DNA of 64,000 nucleotides from Leifsonia sp. 466MF (GTDB taxonomy: Bacteria > Actinomycetota > Actinomycetes > Actinomycetales > Microbacteriaceae), in contig NZ_LT629696.1 of NCBI RefSeq assembly GCF_900100265.1, positions 744,001-808,000 on the forward strand, read 5' to 3'. The notes beneath the pieces are model-generated. The model was not told where the DNA came from and did no database searches. It worked only from the letters and a program-made list of their open reading frames with translations. The translations under genes were made by a program, and so were the position numbers. Shown in pieces: positions 1-8,779 of the stretch; the stretch's first letter is position 1; each line of letters starts with the position of its first letter.

Positions 1-328
1 GTACGGCCAGCCGGCGTACGGACAGCCCGCTCCCGGCTACACCCAGCCGTACGGGCAGCCCGCCGCCAAGTCGCCGATCCTGAGCATCCTGTCGCTCGTC
101 GGCGGCATCCTCGGCATCGTGCTCAACATCGCCTGGGGCATCGGCTTCCTGTTCGGCATCGCGGCGGTCGTGCTCGGCTTCATCGGCCGCAACAAGGAGC
201 CGCAAGCCAAGGGCTTCTGGCTCACCGGTATCATCCTCGGCTTCGTGAGCATCGCGATCGCGATCATCTACTGGATCTTCCTGGCGATCATCTTCGCGAG
301 CATCGCGAACTACCAGGGCACCTACTGA
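1..328 (+). CDS. DUF4190-type small membrane protein (5' end outside window)
   Basis: Only the last ~108 codons are inside the window; the frame is open from base 2. The visible N-terminal part is a low-complexity Tyr/Gly/Gln/Pro linker (repeats of YGQP), followed by two hydrophobic segments separated by a short polar loop containing GRNKEPQAKGFW. A Pro/Gly/Tyr-rich cytoplasmic tail plus two helices is the usual layout of actinobacterial DUF4190 membrane proteins, whose function is unknown. The stop is TGA at 326-328. It faces the convergent methyltransferase gene only 32 bp away. The family call rests on layout rather than a database match. Confidence 0.75.
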   Translation, partial: YGQPAYGQPAPGYTQPYGQPAAKSPILSILSLVGGILGIVLNIAWGIGFLFGIAAVVLGFIGRNKEPQAKGFWLTGIILGFVSIAIAIIYWIFLAIIFASIANYQGTY

Positions 329-360
329 TCAGAGCCCTGTGAAGCGGTTCGCCGACGGCC

Positions 361-1548
361 TCAGAGCCGTTCGGCGAGCAGCGCCGTGTGCCGCCCGGCG
401 ACCCTGGTGAGGATCAGGGTCGCCGGGCGGTCGCCGTTGAGGCCCAGCCGGCGGCGCAATGCGGCGGGGTCCACATCCACCCCCCGCTTCTTGATCTCGA
501 GGGTGCCGATGCCGCGCTGACGGAGAGCCTTCTTCAGGTCCTTCTCGGCGTACGGGAGCGTTTCGAGAACGCGGAAGCCGGCCGCGAACGGGGTCTCAGC
601 GGGCCGGTCGGTCGTGATGTAGGCGATCTGCTCCGAGAGCATCCTGCCGCCCAGCCTGCGTGCGAGATCGCCGATGAGGCGCGCGCGTATGACCGCGCCA
701 TCCGGCTCGTAGAGGAACTCCCCGAGCGGACCGGTCTCCTCGTCGGGACTGTCGGCATCGGCGGTCAGTTCGTCCGCCCGATCGCCGCGGATCACAAGTG
801 CGGCGCGGTGGATGCCGGGCCGGGCCAGCGCTCCGAACCAGAGGCCCAGCTCGACGACCTGTCCGTCGGCGGAGACCCACTGCGCCTCCGCCGTCGAGGG
901 GATGAGGTCGCGGTCGAATCCCGGACCGAGCTTCAGGCCGACCGATCGGCCGGTGGCGAGCTCGTACGCGAAGCCGAGCGACGGCGTGTAGTCGTCGGGG
1001 TCGGTGAGGCGCTCCGTCTGCGTGTGCCCGGCGGTCCGTCGCGCCGGGTCGAGGAAGACGCCGTCGATCTCGCGCAGGTCGACGTCTTCCGCACGCCGCT
1101 GCTCGACCCGAGCGCTGGGGAACGGGGCCAGGTTGAAGGAGGCGATGGCCGCGGTGACCTCGTCGGCCTCGATCGCCAGGACGTCCAGCTCGAGGGCGGC
1201 GAGGGCGAGAGCGTCGCCGCCGATCCCGCAGCCGAGGTCGGCGACCCGGCGGATCCCCGCCGCGCGGAACCGTCCGGCATGCCGCGCGGCGACCGGCAGC
1301 CGGGTGGCCTGCTCCAGGCCGGCCTCGGTGAAGAGCATCTGCGACGCGAAGTCGCCGAACTTGGCCACGGCCTTGCGGCGCAGTTTCGACTGCGTGAGAA
1401 CGGCCGCGACCAGCGCGGGGGAGTGGCCCTGCTTGCGGAGGTCGCTGACGATCGCGAGCACGTCCCGCTCGCTGTTGTAGGGCGGAAGGGAGTCGAGCAG
1501 CCGCAGTCCCTCCGGGCTCAGGAGGGCGACCAGCTCGGAGCGTTCCAT
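361..1548 (-). CDS. Class I SAM-dependent methyltransferase with C-terminal THUMP-like domain
   Basis: Predicted 395-aa cytosolic protein beginning MERSELVALL. An N-terminal helical region (~1-85) precedes a Rossmann methyltransferase core with the SAM-binding glycine motif VADLGCGIGGDALALA and an acidic strand end (VLAIEAD). The catalytic-loop position reads FLDPARR, as in the actinobacterial THUMP-like family. The C-terminal ~75 residues (TLPYAEKDLKKALRQRGIGTLEIKKRGVDVDP) are the THUMP-like RNA-binding part, so the substrate is probably RNA, but this is inference. A longer start at 1593 is possible. The start at 1548 is preferred because TAGCGT (1556-1561, minus strand) lies 7 nt upstream, the spacing seen at other leaderless genes here. 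Confidence 0.85.
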   Translation of the reverse strand: MERSELVALLSPEGLRLLDSLPPYNSERDVLAIVSDLRKQGHSPALVAAVLTQSKLRRKAVAKFGDFASQMLFTEAGLEQATRLPVAARHAGRFRAAGIRRVADLGCGIGGDALALAALELDVLAIEADEVTAAIASFNLAPFPSARVEQRRAEDVDLREIDGVFLDPARRTAGHTQTERLTDPDDYTPSLGFAYELATGRSVGLKLGPGFDRDLIPSTAEAQWVSADGQVVELGLWFGALARPGIHRAALVIRGDRADELTADADSPDEETGPLGEFLYEPDGAVIRARLIGDLARRLGGRMLSEQIAYITTDRPAETPFAAGFRVLETLPYAEKDLKKALRQRGIGTLEIKKRGVDVDPAALRRRLGLNGDRPATLILTRVAGRHTALLAERL

Positions 1549-1632
1549 GCGCTCAACGCTACCCTGGACGTGCCGCCCCGCCCGGTCTGGCACTCACGTT
1601 GCGTGACTGCTAACGCACCCCCTAGACTCGTG

Positions 1633-1659
1633 TTAGCACTCTCAGTGCGAGTTTGCTAA
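1633..1659 (+). promoter_or_regulatory. CIRCE operator (HrcA binding site) for groES
   Basis: Left half TTAGCACTC matches the CIRCE consensus exactly. A 9-nt spacer follows, and the right half GTTTGCTAA matches 7 of 9 consensus bases (GAGTGCTAA). The site is 45 nt upstream of the groES start, where HrcA would repress the chaperonin promoter. No hrcA gene is in the window. Confidence 0.9.
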
Positions 1660-1703
1660 TCAGTCTTAGTAGAGACACTGTTCTTCACAGGAAAGGGGTC
1701 AAC

Positions 1704-2000
1704 GTGTCGGTCTCCATCAAGCCGCTCGAGGATCGCATCGTCATCAAGCAGGTCGAGGCTGAGCAGACCACTGCTTCCGGTCTGGTCATCCCCGACACCG
1801 CCAAGGAGAAGCCGCAGGAGGGCGAGGTCGTCGCGGTGGGCCCTGGTCGCATCGACGACAACGGCAACCGCATCCCGCTCGATGTCGCCGTCGGCGACAA
1901 GGTCATCTACTCGAAGTACGGCGGCACCGAGGTGAAGTTCGGCGGCGAGGACTACCTCGTCCTGTCGGCTCGCGACGTGCTCGCGGTCGTCGTCCGCTGA
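1704..2000 (+). CDS. groES: Co-chaperonin GroES (Hsp10)
   Basis: 98-aa GroES that caps the GroEL folding chamber in the cytosol. It has the family signature at the N-terminus ([13 protein letters not shown]), the mobile-loop region [21 protein letters not shown], and the C-terminal [25 protein letters not shown] block. Length matches the family. The start is GTG at 1704 with a purine-rich GGAAAGGGG ribosome site just upstream. A CIRCE element precedes it, and a strong hairpin directly follows, so it is monocistronic. groEL is not adjacent, which implies a distant, separately controlled groEL. Confidence 0.97.
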   Translation: MSVSIKPLEDRIVIKQVEAEQTTASGLVIPDTAKEKPQEGEVVAVGPGRIDDNGNRIPLDVAVGDKVIYSKYGGTEVKFGGEDYLVLSARDVLAVVVR

Positions 2001-2015
2001 CGCACCCCCTCTTCT

Positions 2016-2050
2016 CGACGGCCCGGATGCTCTGAGCATCCGGGCCGTCG
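2016..2050 (+). terminator. Terminator hairpin after groES
   Basis: A perfect 16-bp stem (CGACGGCCCGGATGCT and its complement) with a 3-nt loop, 16 nt after the groES stop and just before the rarD promoter. It lacks a long U-tract, as is usual in high-GC actinobacteria. Confidence 0.85.
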
Positions 2051-2082
2051 TGGTGTCTGCGGTCGCAGGTAGAGTCGGACGA

Positions 2083-3024
2083 GTGGCATCCTCCGACGAC
2101 CTCAGCTCCCACCGCACATCCGGACTCGTCTACGCGGTCTCCGCGTACGTCCTGTGGGGCATCCTCCCGATCTACTTCCTGGCCCTCGCGCCCGCCTCAG
2201 CCTGGGAGATCGTCGGCTGGCGCGTGATCTTCTCGCTCGGGTTCTGCGCCATCGCCCTCACGGTGACCCGTTCCTGGCGCGCGTTCACGGCGCTGCTCAC
2301 CGACAAGCGCGTCCTGTTCACGATGGGCCTCGCCGGCGCTCTCATCTACGTCAACTGGCAGACGTATGTGCTGGCGACGGTGAACGGCCACGTCGTCGAG
2401 GCGGCCCTCGGTTACTTCATCAACCCGATCGTCACGGTGTTCCTCGGCGTCGTCGTCCAGCGCGAGAAGCTGCGCGTCGCCCAGTGGGTCGCCGTCGGCG
2501 TGAGCGTCGTCGCCGTCATCGTCCTCGCGGTCGGCTACGGCTCGATGCCGTGGATCGCCCTCATCCTCGCCTTCTCGTTCGGCCTGTACGGCCTGATCAA
2601 GAAGCGGGTGGGCAACCGGGTGGATGCGCTCTCCGGCCTCACCCTCGAGACGATGTGGCTGACCCCGGTGGCCATCATCCAGCTCGTCGTCGTCGCCGTC
2701 ACCGCCGGGCTCACCATCGGCACCGCGGGGGTGTGGCACACCGTTCTGCTCGTCGGAGCCGGTGTCATCACGGCCGTCCCGCTGCTGTTCTTCGCCGCGG
2801 CATCCCGTCGCCTCCCGCTCGTCTACATGGGCTTCATCCAGTACTTCGCCCCGTTCATCCAGTTCATCGTCGGCGTCGCCGTACTGCACGAGGCGATGCC
2901 GCCGGAGCGCTGGGTCGGCTTCGCGATCGTCTGGCTCGCGCTGCTCATCCTGAGCATCGACATGATCGTCGCCGCGCGGCAGGGCAAGCGGGCGGCGGAG
3001 CTCGACCTGGCCCCGGTGGACTGA
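2083..3024 (+). CDS. rarD: EamA-family transporter RarD
   Basis: Predicted 313-aa inner-membrane protein with about ten hydrophobic helices in two EamA/DMT repeats. It contains the RarD signature segments YVLWGILPIYFLAL (TM1), LIYVNWQTYVLATVNGHVVEAALGYFINPI and LVYMGFIQYFAPFIQF. RarD proteins are drug/metabolite-superfamily permeases with poorly defined substrates; chloramphenicol resistance was the original link. Start chosen at GTG 2083 because TAGAGT (2070-2075) sits 7 nt upstream, giving a leaderless transcript. An in-frame GTG at 2050 would start inside the groES terminator. Confidence 0.9.
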   Translation: MASSDDLSSHRTSGLVYAVSAYVLWGILPIYFLALAPASAWEIVGWRVIFSLGFCAIALTVTRSWRAFTALLTDKRVLFTMGLAGALIYVNWQTYVLATVNGHVVEAALGYFINPIVTVFLGVVVQREKLRVAQWVAVGVSVVAVIVLAVGYGSMPWIALILAFSFGLYGLIKKRVGNRVDALSGLTLETMWLTPVAIIQLVVVAVTAGLTIGTAGVWHTVLLVGAGVITAVPLLFFAAASRRLPLVYMGFIQYFAPFIQFIVGVAVLHEAMPPERWVGFAIVWLALLILSIDMIVAARQGKRAAELDLAPVD

Positions 3025-3112
3025 CCGCGAAGCGGCCGGAATATCCGTCCAGATTCTGCCGTTACCATTGAGCATCCACAGTCGCGCGTCCTCACACGGG
3101 ATGCATCTTTGA

Positions 3113-4624
<1,512 letters not shown>

Positions 4625-4643
4625 CACGCAGCTTCAGGCCTGA

Positions 4644-4677
4644 GAAACCGCCGCCCGTTCCCTCGGGCGGCGGTTTC
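4644..4677 (+). terminator. Terminator hairpin after guaB
   Basis: A perfect 14-bp GC-rich stem (GAAACCGCCGCCCG with its complement), 6-nt loop, followed by a short GTTT tract. It lies 20 nt after the guaB stop. Confidence 0.9.
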
Positions 4678-4723
4678 GTTTAGTCTGGAAGGCTTTGCCC
4701 GCCTCCCAGATCAGGATCACTCC

Positions 4724-6412
4724 ATGAGCCACATCGACGTCTCCGGCGTCTCGTACACGCTCGCCGACGGCCGGCCGCTGCTCGACGACGTCTCGTTCCG
4801 GGTCGGGGATGGGCGCGTCGGCGCACTGATCGGCGCGAACGGCGCGGGCAAGTCGACCCTGCTGCGCATCATCCGGGGTGAACTCCGGCCCGACGCGGGC
4901 GGCGTCGTCAACGACGGCGGCCTCGCGGTGATGGACCAGTTCGTCGGACACGTCCGCGACGACCGGACGGTGAACGACCTGCTGGTGGGAGTGGCTCCGA
5001 AGGCGGTGAAGGCCGCGGCCGAAGCCCTGGAGGCGGCCGAGAACGCCATCATCGAGCGCGACGAGACCGACACACAGCTGCGGTATGCGAACGCGCTTGC
5101 CGAGTACGCCGACGCCGGCGGATACGAGCAGGAAGTCGTCTGGGACCAGTGCACGGTCGCCGCGCTCGGCGTCCCGTTCGAGCGTGCCCGATACCGCGCG
5201 GTCCGGACCCTGTCGGGCGGAGAGCAGAAGCGGTTGGTGCTGGAGGCGCTGCTGCGCGGTCCGGAACAGGTGCTGCTGCTCGACGAGCCGGACAACTACC
5301 TCGACGTCCCGGCCAAGCGCTGGCTGGAGGAGCAGCTCCGGGCGACGCAGAAGACGGTGCTGGTCGTCTCGCACGACCGCGAGCTGCTCGCCAACGCGGC
5401 CGACCGCATCATCACGCTGGAGCTGGGGGCCGCCGGCAACACGACGTGGACGCACGGGGGAGGTTTCGCCGGCTACCACGACGCCCGGCGCGAGCGCATG
5501 GAGCGGCTCGAGGAGCTTCGCCGCCGGTGGGATGAGGAGCACGCGAAGCTGAAGGCGCTGGTGCTGCGCTTCAAGGAGAAAGCGAAGTACAACAGCGACC
5601 TCGCGAACGCCTACCAGGCCGCGCAGACCCGGCTCGCCCGCTTCGAGGCGGTCGGTCCGCCACAGGCGGTGCCGCGCGAGCAGAACGTCCGGATGCGCTT
5701 GACCGGCGCACGCACCGGCCGTCGCGTGCTCGAATGCACAGATCTCGAACTGACCGGGCTGATGCGGCCGTTCGACGCCGAGGTCTGGTTCGGTGAGCGC
5801 GTCGCGGTGCTCGGCTCGAACGGGTCCGGGAAGTCGCACTTCCTCCGGCTGCTCGCGGCCGGCGGCACGGATCCGGACCCGTCGGCCGGGCATCTCGCCG
5901 CGGCGGAGAACGCCGGCGCTCCCGTCCCGCACACGGGCAACGCCAAACTCGGCGCCCGCGTCGCTCCCGGTCTGTTCGCGCAGGCTCACGAGCATCCCGA
6001 GCTGGTCGGACGGACGCTGCTGGAGATCCTGCACCGCGGAGACGAACGCCGCGACGGGATGCCCCGGGAGGCCGCGAGCCGGGTCCTCGATCGGTATGGT
6101 CTCGCCGGTGCCGCCGAGCAGACGTTCGAATCGCTGTCCGGCGGCCAGCAGGCGCGGCTGCAGATCCTGCTGCTCGAACTCTCCGGTGCGACGCTGCTGC
6201 TGCTCGACGAGCCGACCGACAACCTCGACCTGGTCTCGGCCGAGGCGCTCGAGGAGGGCCTCGCCGGCTTCGAGGGCACGGTGATCGCGGTCACGCACGA
6301 CCGCTGGTTCGCTCGCGGGTTCGACCGGTTCCTGGTGTTCGGTTCCGACGGCGCGGTCTACGAGACCGACGAGCCGGTGTGGGACGAGCGGCGGGTCAGC
6401 CGCGCGCGCTGA
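4724..6412 (+). CDS. ABC-F family ATPase (tandem ATP-binding cassettes, no membrane domain)
   Basis: 562-aa soluble protein with two nucleotide-binding domains. The first has Walker A GANGAGKST at residues 37-45, signature LSGGEQKR and Walker B LLLDEPDNYLD. The second has Walker A GSNGSGKS, signature LSGGQQAR and Walker B LLLDEPTDNLD. Between them is a charged helical linker (ERMERLEELRRRWDEEHAKLKAL), the expected P-site tRNA interaction motif of ABC-F proteins. Family members act on the ribosome as translation factors or in target-protection antibiotic resistance. This one resembles housekeeping actinobacterial forms more than known resistance proteins. Its last 17 bp overlap the convergent PLP enzyme gene. 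Confidence 0.93.
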   Translation: MSHIDVSGVSYTLADGRPLLDDVSFRVGDGRVGALIGANGAGKSTLLRIIRGELRPDAGGVVNDGGLAVMDQFVGHVRDDRTVNDLLVGVAPKAVKAAAEALEAAENAIIERDETDTQLRYANALAEYADAGGYEQEVVWDQCTVAALGVPFERARYRAVRTLSGGEQKRLVLEALLRGPEQVLLLDEPDNYLDVPAKRWLEEQLRATQKTVLVVSHDRELLANAADRIITLELGAAGNTTWTHGGGFAGYHDARRERMERLEELRRRWDEEHAKLKALVLRFKEKAKYNSDLANAYQAAQTRLARFEAVGPPQAVPREQNVRMRLTGARTGRRVLECTDLELTGLMRPFDAEVWFGERVAVLGSNGSGKSHFLRLLAAGGTDPDPSAGHLAAAENAGAPVPHTGNAKLGARVAPGLFAQAHEHPELVGRTLLEILHRGDERRDGMPREAASRVLDRYGLAGAAEQTFESLSGGQQARLQILLLELSGATLLLLDEPTDNLDLVSAEALEEGLAGFEGTVIAVTHDRWFARGFDRFLVFGSDGAVYETDEPVWDERRVSRAR

Positions 6413-7556
6413 GCTCGGCGATCCGGTCGATCGCGTCGGTGAGGACCTCCTGAGAACACGCCAGGTTGAGGCGGATGAAACCGGCGCCGGGCGCACCGAA
6501 CTCGATGCCGGGATTGACGGCGACGCGGGCCTCCTCGAGGATGCGCGTGGCAGGGTCGTCGCCCCAGCCGAGGGCGCGCAGGTCGATCCAGGCCAGGTAG
6601 CTGGCGAGCGGCTCCCGGTAGCGAGCGCGCGGCAGACGGTCGGTCAGCAGGACGGACAGCAGTTCGCGGTTGGTCTCGATGGCCCGCAGCACGTCGTCGA
6701 GCCAGGGTCGCCCATCCCGGAAGGCCGCTTCGGTGGCGATCCGGCCGAAGTGGCTGGTGCGCACCTCCACCTCGATGGGCAGGGCGTGGATGCGCTCGGC
6801 CTGCTCCGGCGACGCCGTCACGAACAGTGCGCACTTCAGGCCGGCCAGGTTCCAGGCCTTGCTGGCGGAGTGGGCGGCCACGCCGATCCGTCGCGCCTCC
6901 TCCGACACCGAGAGGAACGGCGTGAACGTCGCGTCGGTGTGCGTGAGCGGTGCGTGCACCTCGTCGCTCACGACGAACACACCGTGGTGGGCCGCCAGCG
7001 CGGCGACCGCCTCCAGCTCGGCGCGCGGGTGGACCAGACCGAGCGGATTGTGCGGGTTGCAGAGCAGGAACGCCTTCGCCCCACCCGCGAACGCCCGCTC
7101 CAGACCGGCGAGATCGAGCGCCCATCCGCGGCCGTCGGTCCCGCCTTCGAGGAGCGGCACCTCCTCGACCACACCCCCGGCCTCGGGGATCAGCTCGAAG
7201 AACGGCGGATAGACCGGCGGGGTGATGACCACGCGATCGCCTGGCTCGATCAGCATCCGCAGGGCCTCGACGATCACCACGCTCACGTCGGTGGTGGTCC
7301 GCGTCTGCGCGGGGTCGACCTCCCAGCCCCACCGGTCGCGCGCGAAGTCGACGAACGCCCGCTGAGTGCGGTCGTCCGGCCCGATATAGCCGGTGTCGCT
7401 GCGGTCGACGGCCGCGTGCAGGGCCGCGGCGATCGGCGGGGCGAGCGGGTAGTCCATCTCGGCGACGAACAGCGGGAGGACGTCGTCGGGGTACGCGCGC
7501 CACTTCTCGCTGGTGCGCTGGCGGAGACGGCTGAGGGGTTCGGCTTCGACGGTCAC
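6396..7556 (-). CDS. MalY/PatB-family PLP-dependent C-S beta-lyase / aminotransferase
   Basis: 386-aa fold-type I PLP enzyme. The N-terminus RTSEKWRAYPDDVLPLFVAEMDYPLAPPI is the MalY/PatB signature. The PLP phosphate and ring contacts are seen at GDRVVITPPVYPPFF, NPHNPLG and VSDEVHAPL, and the Schiff-base lysine lies in SASKAWNLAGLKCA. Family members cleave cystathionine or other cysteine S-conjugates to pyruvate, ammonia and a thiol; substrate cannot be told from sequence. The start is GTG 7556 behind an AAAGGTGG ribosome site. The gene is divergent from guaB3 and overlaps the ABC-F 3' end by 17 bp. Confidence 0.92.
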   Translation of the reverse strand: MTVEAEPLSRLRQRTSEKWRAYPDDVLPLFVAEMDYPLAPPIAAALHAAVDRSDTGYIGPDDRTQRAFVDFARDRWGWEVDPAQTRTTTDVSVVIVEALRMLIEPGDRVVITPPVYPPFFELIPEAGGVVEEVPLLEGGTDGRGWALDLAGLERAFAGGAKAFLLCNPHNPLGLVHPRAELEAVAALAAHHGVFVVSDEVHAPLTHTDATFTPFLSVSEEARRIGVAAHSASKAWNLAGLKCALFVTASPEQAERIHALPIEVEVRTSHFGRIATEAAFRDGRPWLDDVLRAIETNRELLSVLLTDRLPRARYREPLASYLAWIDLRALGWGDDPATRILEEARVAVNPGIEFGAPGAGFIRLNLACSQEVLTDAIDRIAELSARG

Positions 7557-7615
7557 GAGACCACCTTTCCACAGGCCCCCGACGCCGAACAGGCGCGCGG
7601 CCTAGACTGAAGCGC

Positions 7616-8740
7616 GTGAGTATGGAGATCGAGATCGGCCGCGCCAAGCGCGCCCGCCGTGTGTACGCCTTCGACGACGTCGCCGTGGTTCCCAGCCGGC
7701 GCACCCGCGACCCGGAGGACGTCTCGGTCTCGTGGACGATCGACGCCTACCAGTTCTCCATCCCGTTCATCGCGGCCCCGATGGACTCGGTGGTCTCGCC
7801 GACCACGGCCATCATGATGGGCCAGCTCGGCGGCCTCGGCGTTCTCGACCTCGAAGGCCTGTGGACCCGCTACGAAGACCCGGAGCCCCTGCTCGCCGAG
7901 ATCCGCGAGCTCCCGGCCGAGCGCGCGACGAGCCGGATGCAGGAGATCTACTCCGAGCCGATCAAGCCGGAGCTCGTCACCCGTCGCCTCGCCGAGATCC
8001 GCGAGGGAGGCGTCACGGTCGCGGGCGCGCTCTCACCGCAGCGCACGCAGGAGCTCTACGAGACGGTCGTCGACGCGGGCGTCGACCTGTTCGTGATCCG
8101 CGGGACCACGGTCTCGGCCGAGCACGTGTCGAAGAACGTCGAGCCGCTCAACCTCAAGAAGTTCATCTACGAGCTGGATGTGCCGGTCATCGTCGGCGGC
8201 GCCGCCACCTACACCGCGGCGCTGCACCTGATGCGAACCGGCGCTGCCGGAGTGCTCGTCGGCTTCGGCGGCGGGGCCGCGTCGACCACGCGATCCACAC
8301 TCGGCATCCACGCGCCCATGGCGACCGCCGTGGCCGACGTCGCCGGCGCCCGCCGCGACTACATGGACGAGTCGGGCGGCCGCTACGTGCACGTCATCGC
8401 CGACGGCGGCCTCGGCAGCTCGGGTGACATCGTCAAGGCCATCGCCTGCGGCGCCGACGCCGTCATGCTCGGCACCACGCTCGCCCGCGCCACCGATGCA
8501 CCCGGCGGCGGATGGCACTGGGGCGCCGAGGCGCACCACTCGCAGCTGCCGCGCGGCAATCGCGTCGCCGTCGGTCAGGTCGCGCCGCTCGAGGAGGTCC
8601 TCTACGGGCCGGCTCCGGTGGCCGAGGGCTCTGCGAATCTCGTGGGAGCCTTGCGCCGGAGCATGGCCACGACGGGATACTCGGACTTGAAGGAGTTCCA
8701 GCGCGTCGAGGTCGTCGTCGCGCCGTATCGTACGCAGTAG
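7616..8740 (+). CDS. guaB3: GuaB3-family IMP dehydrogenase-related protein
   Basis: 374-aa (beta/alpha)8 barrel related to IMPDH but without the CBS domains, the form typical of actinobacteria. It keeps the RRVYAFDDVAVVPSRRTRDPEDV N-terminus, GGAATYTAALHLMRTGAAGVLVG and VIADGGLGSSGDIVKAIACGADAVMLGTTLA. The canonical SICTT catalytic Cys loop of GuaB is replaced by a GGGAASTTRSTLG stretch. Its role differs from GuaB or is poorly defined. The start is GTG 7616 with TAGACT (7603-7608) 7 nt upstream, so translation is probably leaderless. It lies between genes of unrelated function but close to guaB. Confidence 0.93.
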   Translation: MSMEIEIGRAKRARRVYAFDDVAVVPSRRTRDPEDVSVSWTIDAYQFSIPFIAAPMDSVVSPTTAIMMGQLGGLGVLDLEGLWTRYEDPEPLLAEIRELPAERATSRMQEIYSEPIKPELVTRRLAEIREGGVTVAGALSPQRTQELYETVVDAGVDLFVIRGTTVSAEHVSKNVEPLNLKKFIYELDVPVIVGGAATYTAALHLMRTGAAGVLVGFGGGAASTTRSTLGIHAPMATAVADVAGARRDYMDESGGRYVHVIADGGLGSSGDIVKAIACGADAVMLGTTLARATDAPGGGWHWGAEAHHSQLPRGNRVAVGQVAPLEEVLYGPAPVAEGSANLVGALRRSMATTGYSDLKEFQRVEVVVAPYRTQ

Positions 8741-8779
8741 AGCAGCGCCGGCCGATGGCGGCCGGAGAGGGAGAGAACG

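Noticed and set aside
388..1659. Long open frame of 423 codons antisense to the methyltransferase gene
   Set aside because: It is a shadow of a high-GC gene: no ribosome site, low-complexity Arg/Gly/Pro content, and it spans the CIRCE region. The minus-strand frame has clear methyltransferase motifs.
4724..6412. ABC-F protein as an antibiotic-resistance determinant
   Set aside because: No resistance-type leader or attenuator lies upstream, and the sequence looks like a housekeeping form; the resistance role is not supported.
4634..6496. 620-codon open frame antisense to the ABC-F gene
   Set aside because: The plus strand encodes two complete ATP-binding cassettes; the antisense frame has no recognisable domain and runs through the guaB terminator.
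7616..8740. Second IMPDH gene as a redundant duplicate of guaB
   Set aside because: It lacks CBS domains and the SICTT catalytic loop, and fits the separate GuaB3 family common in actinobacteria.
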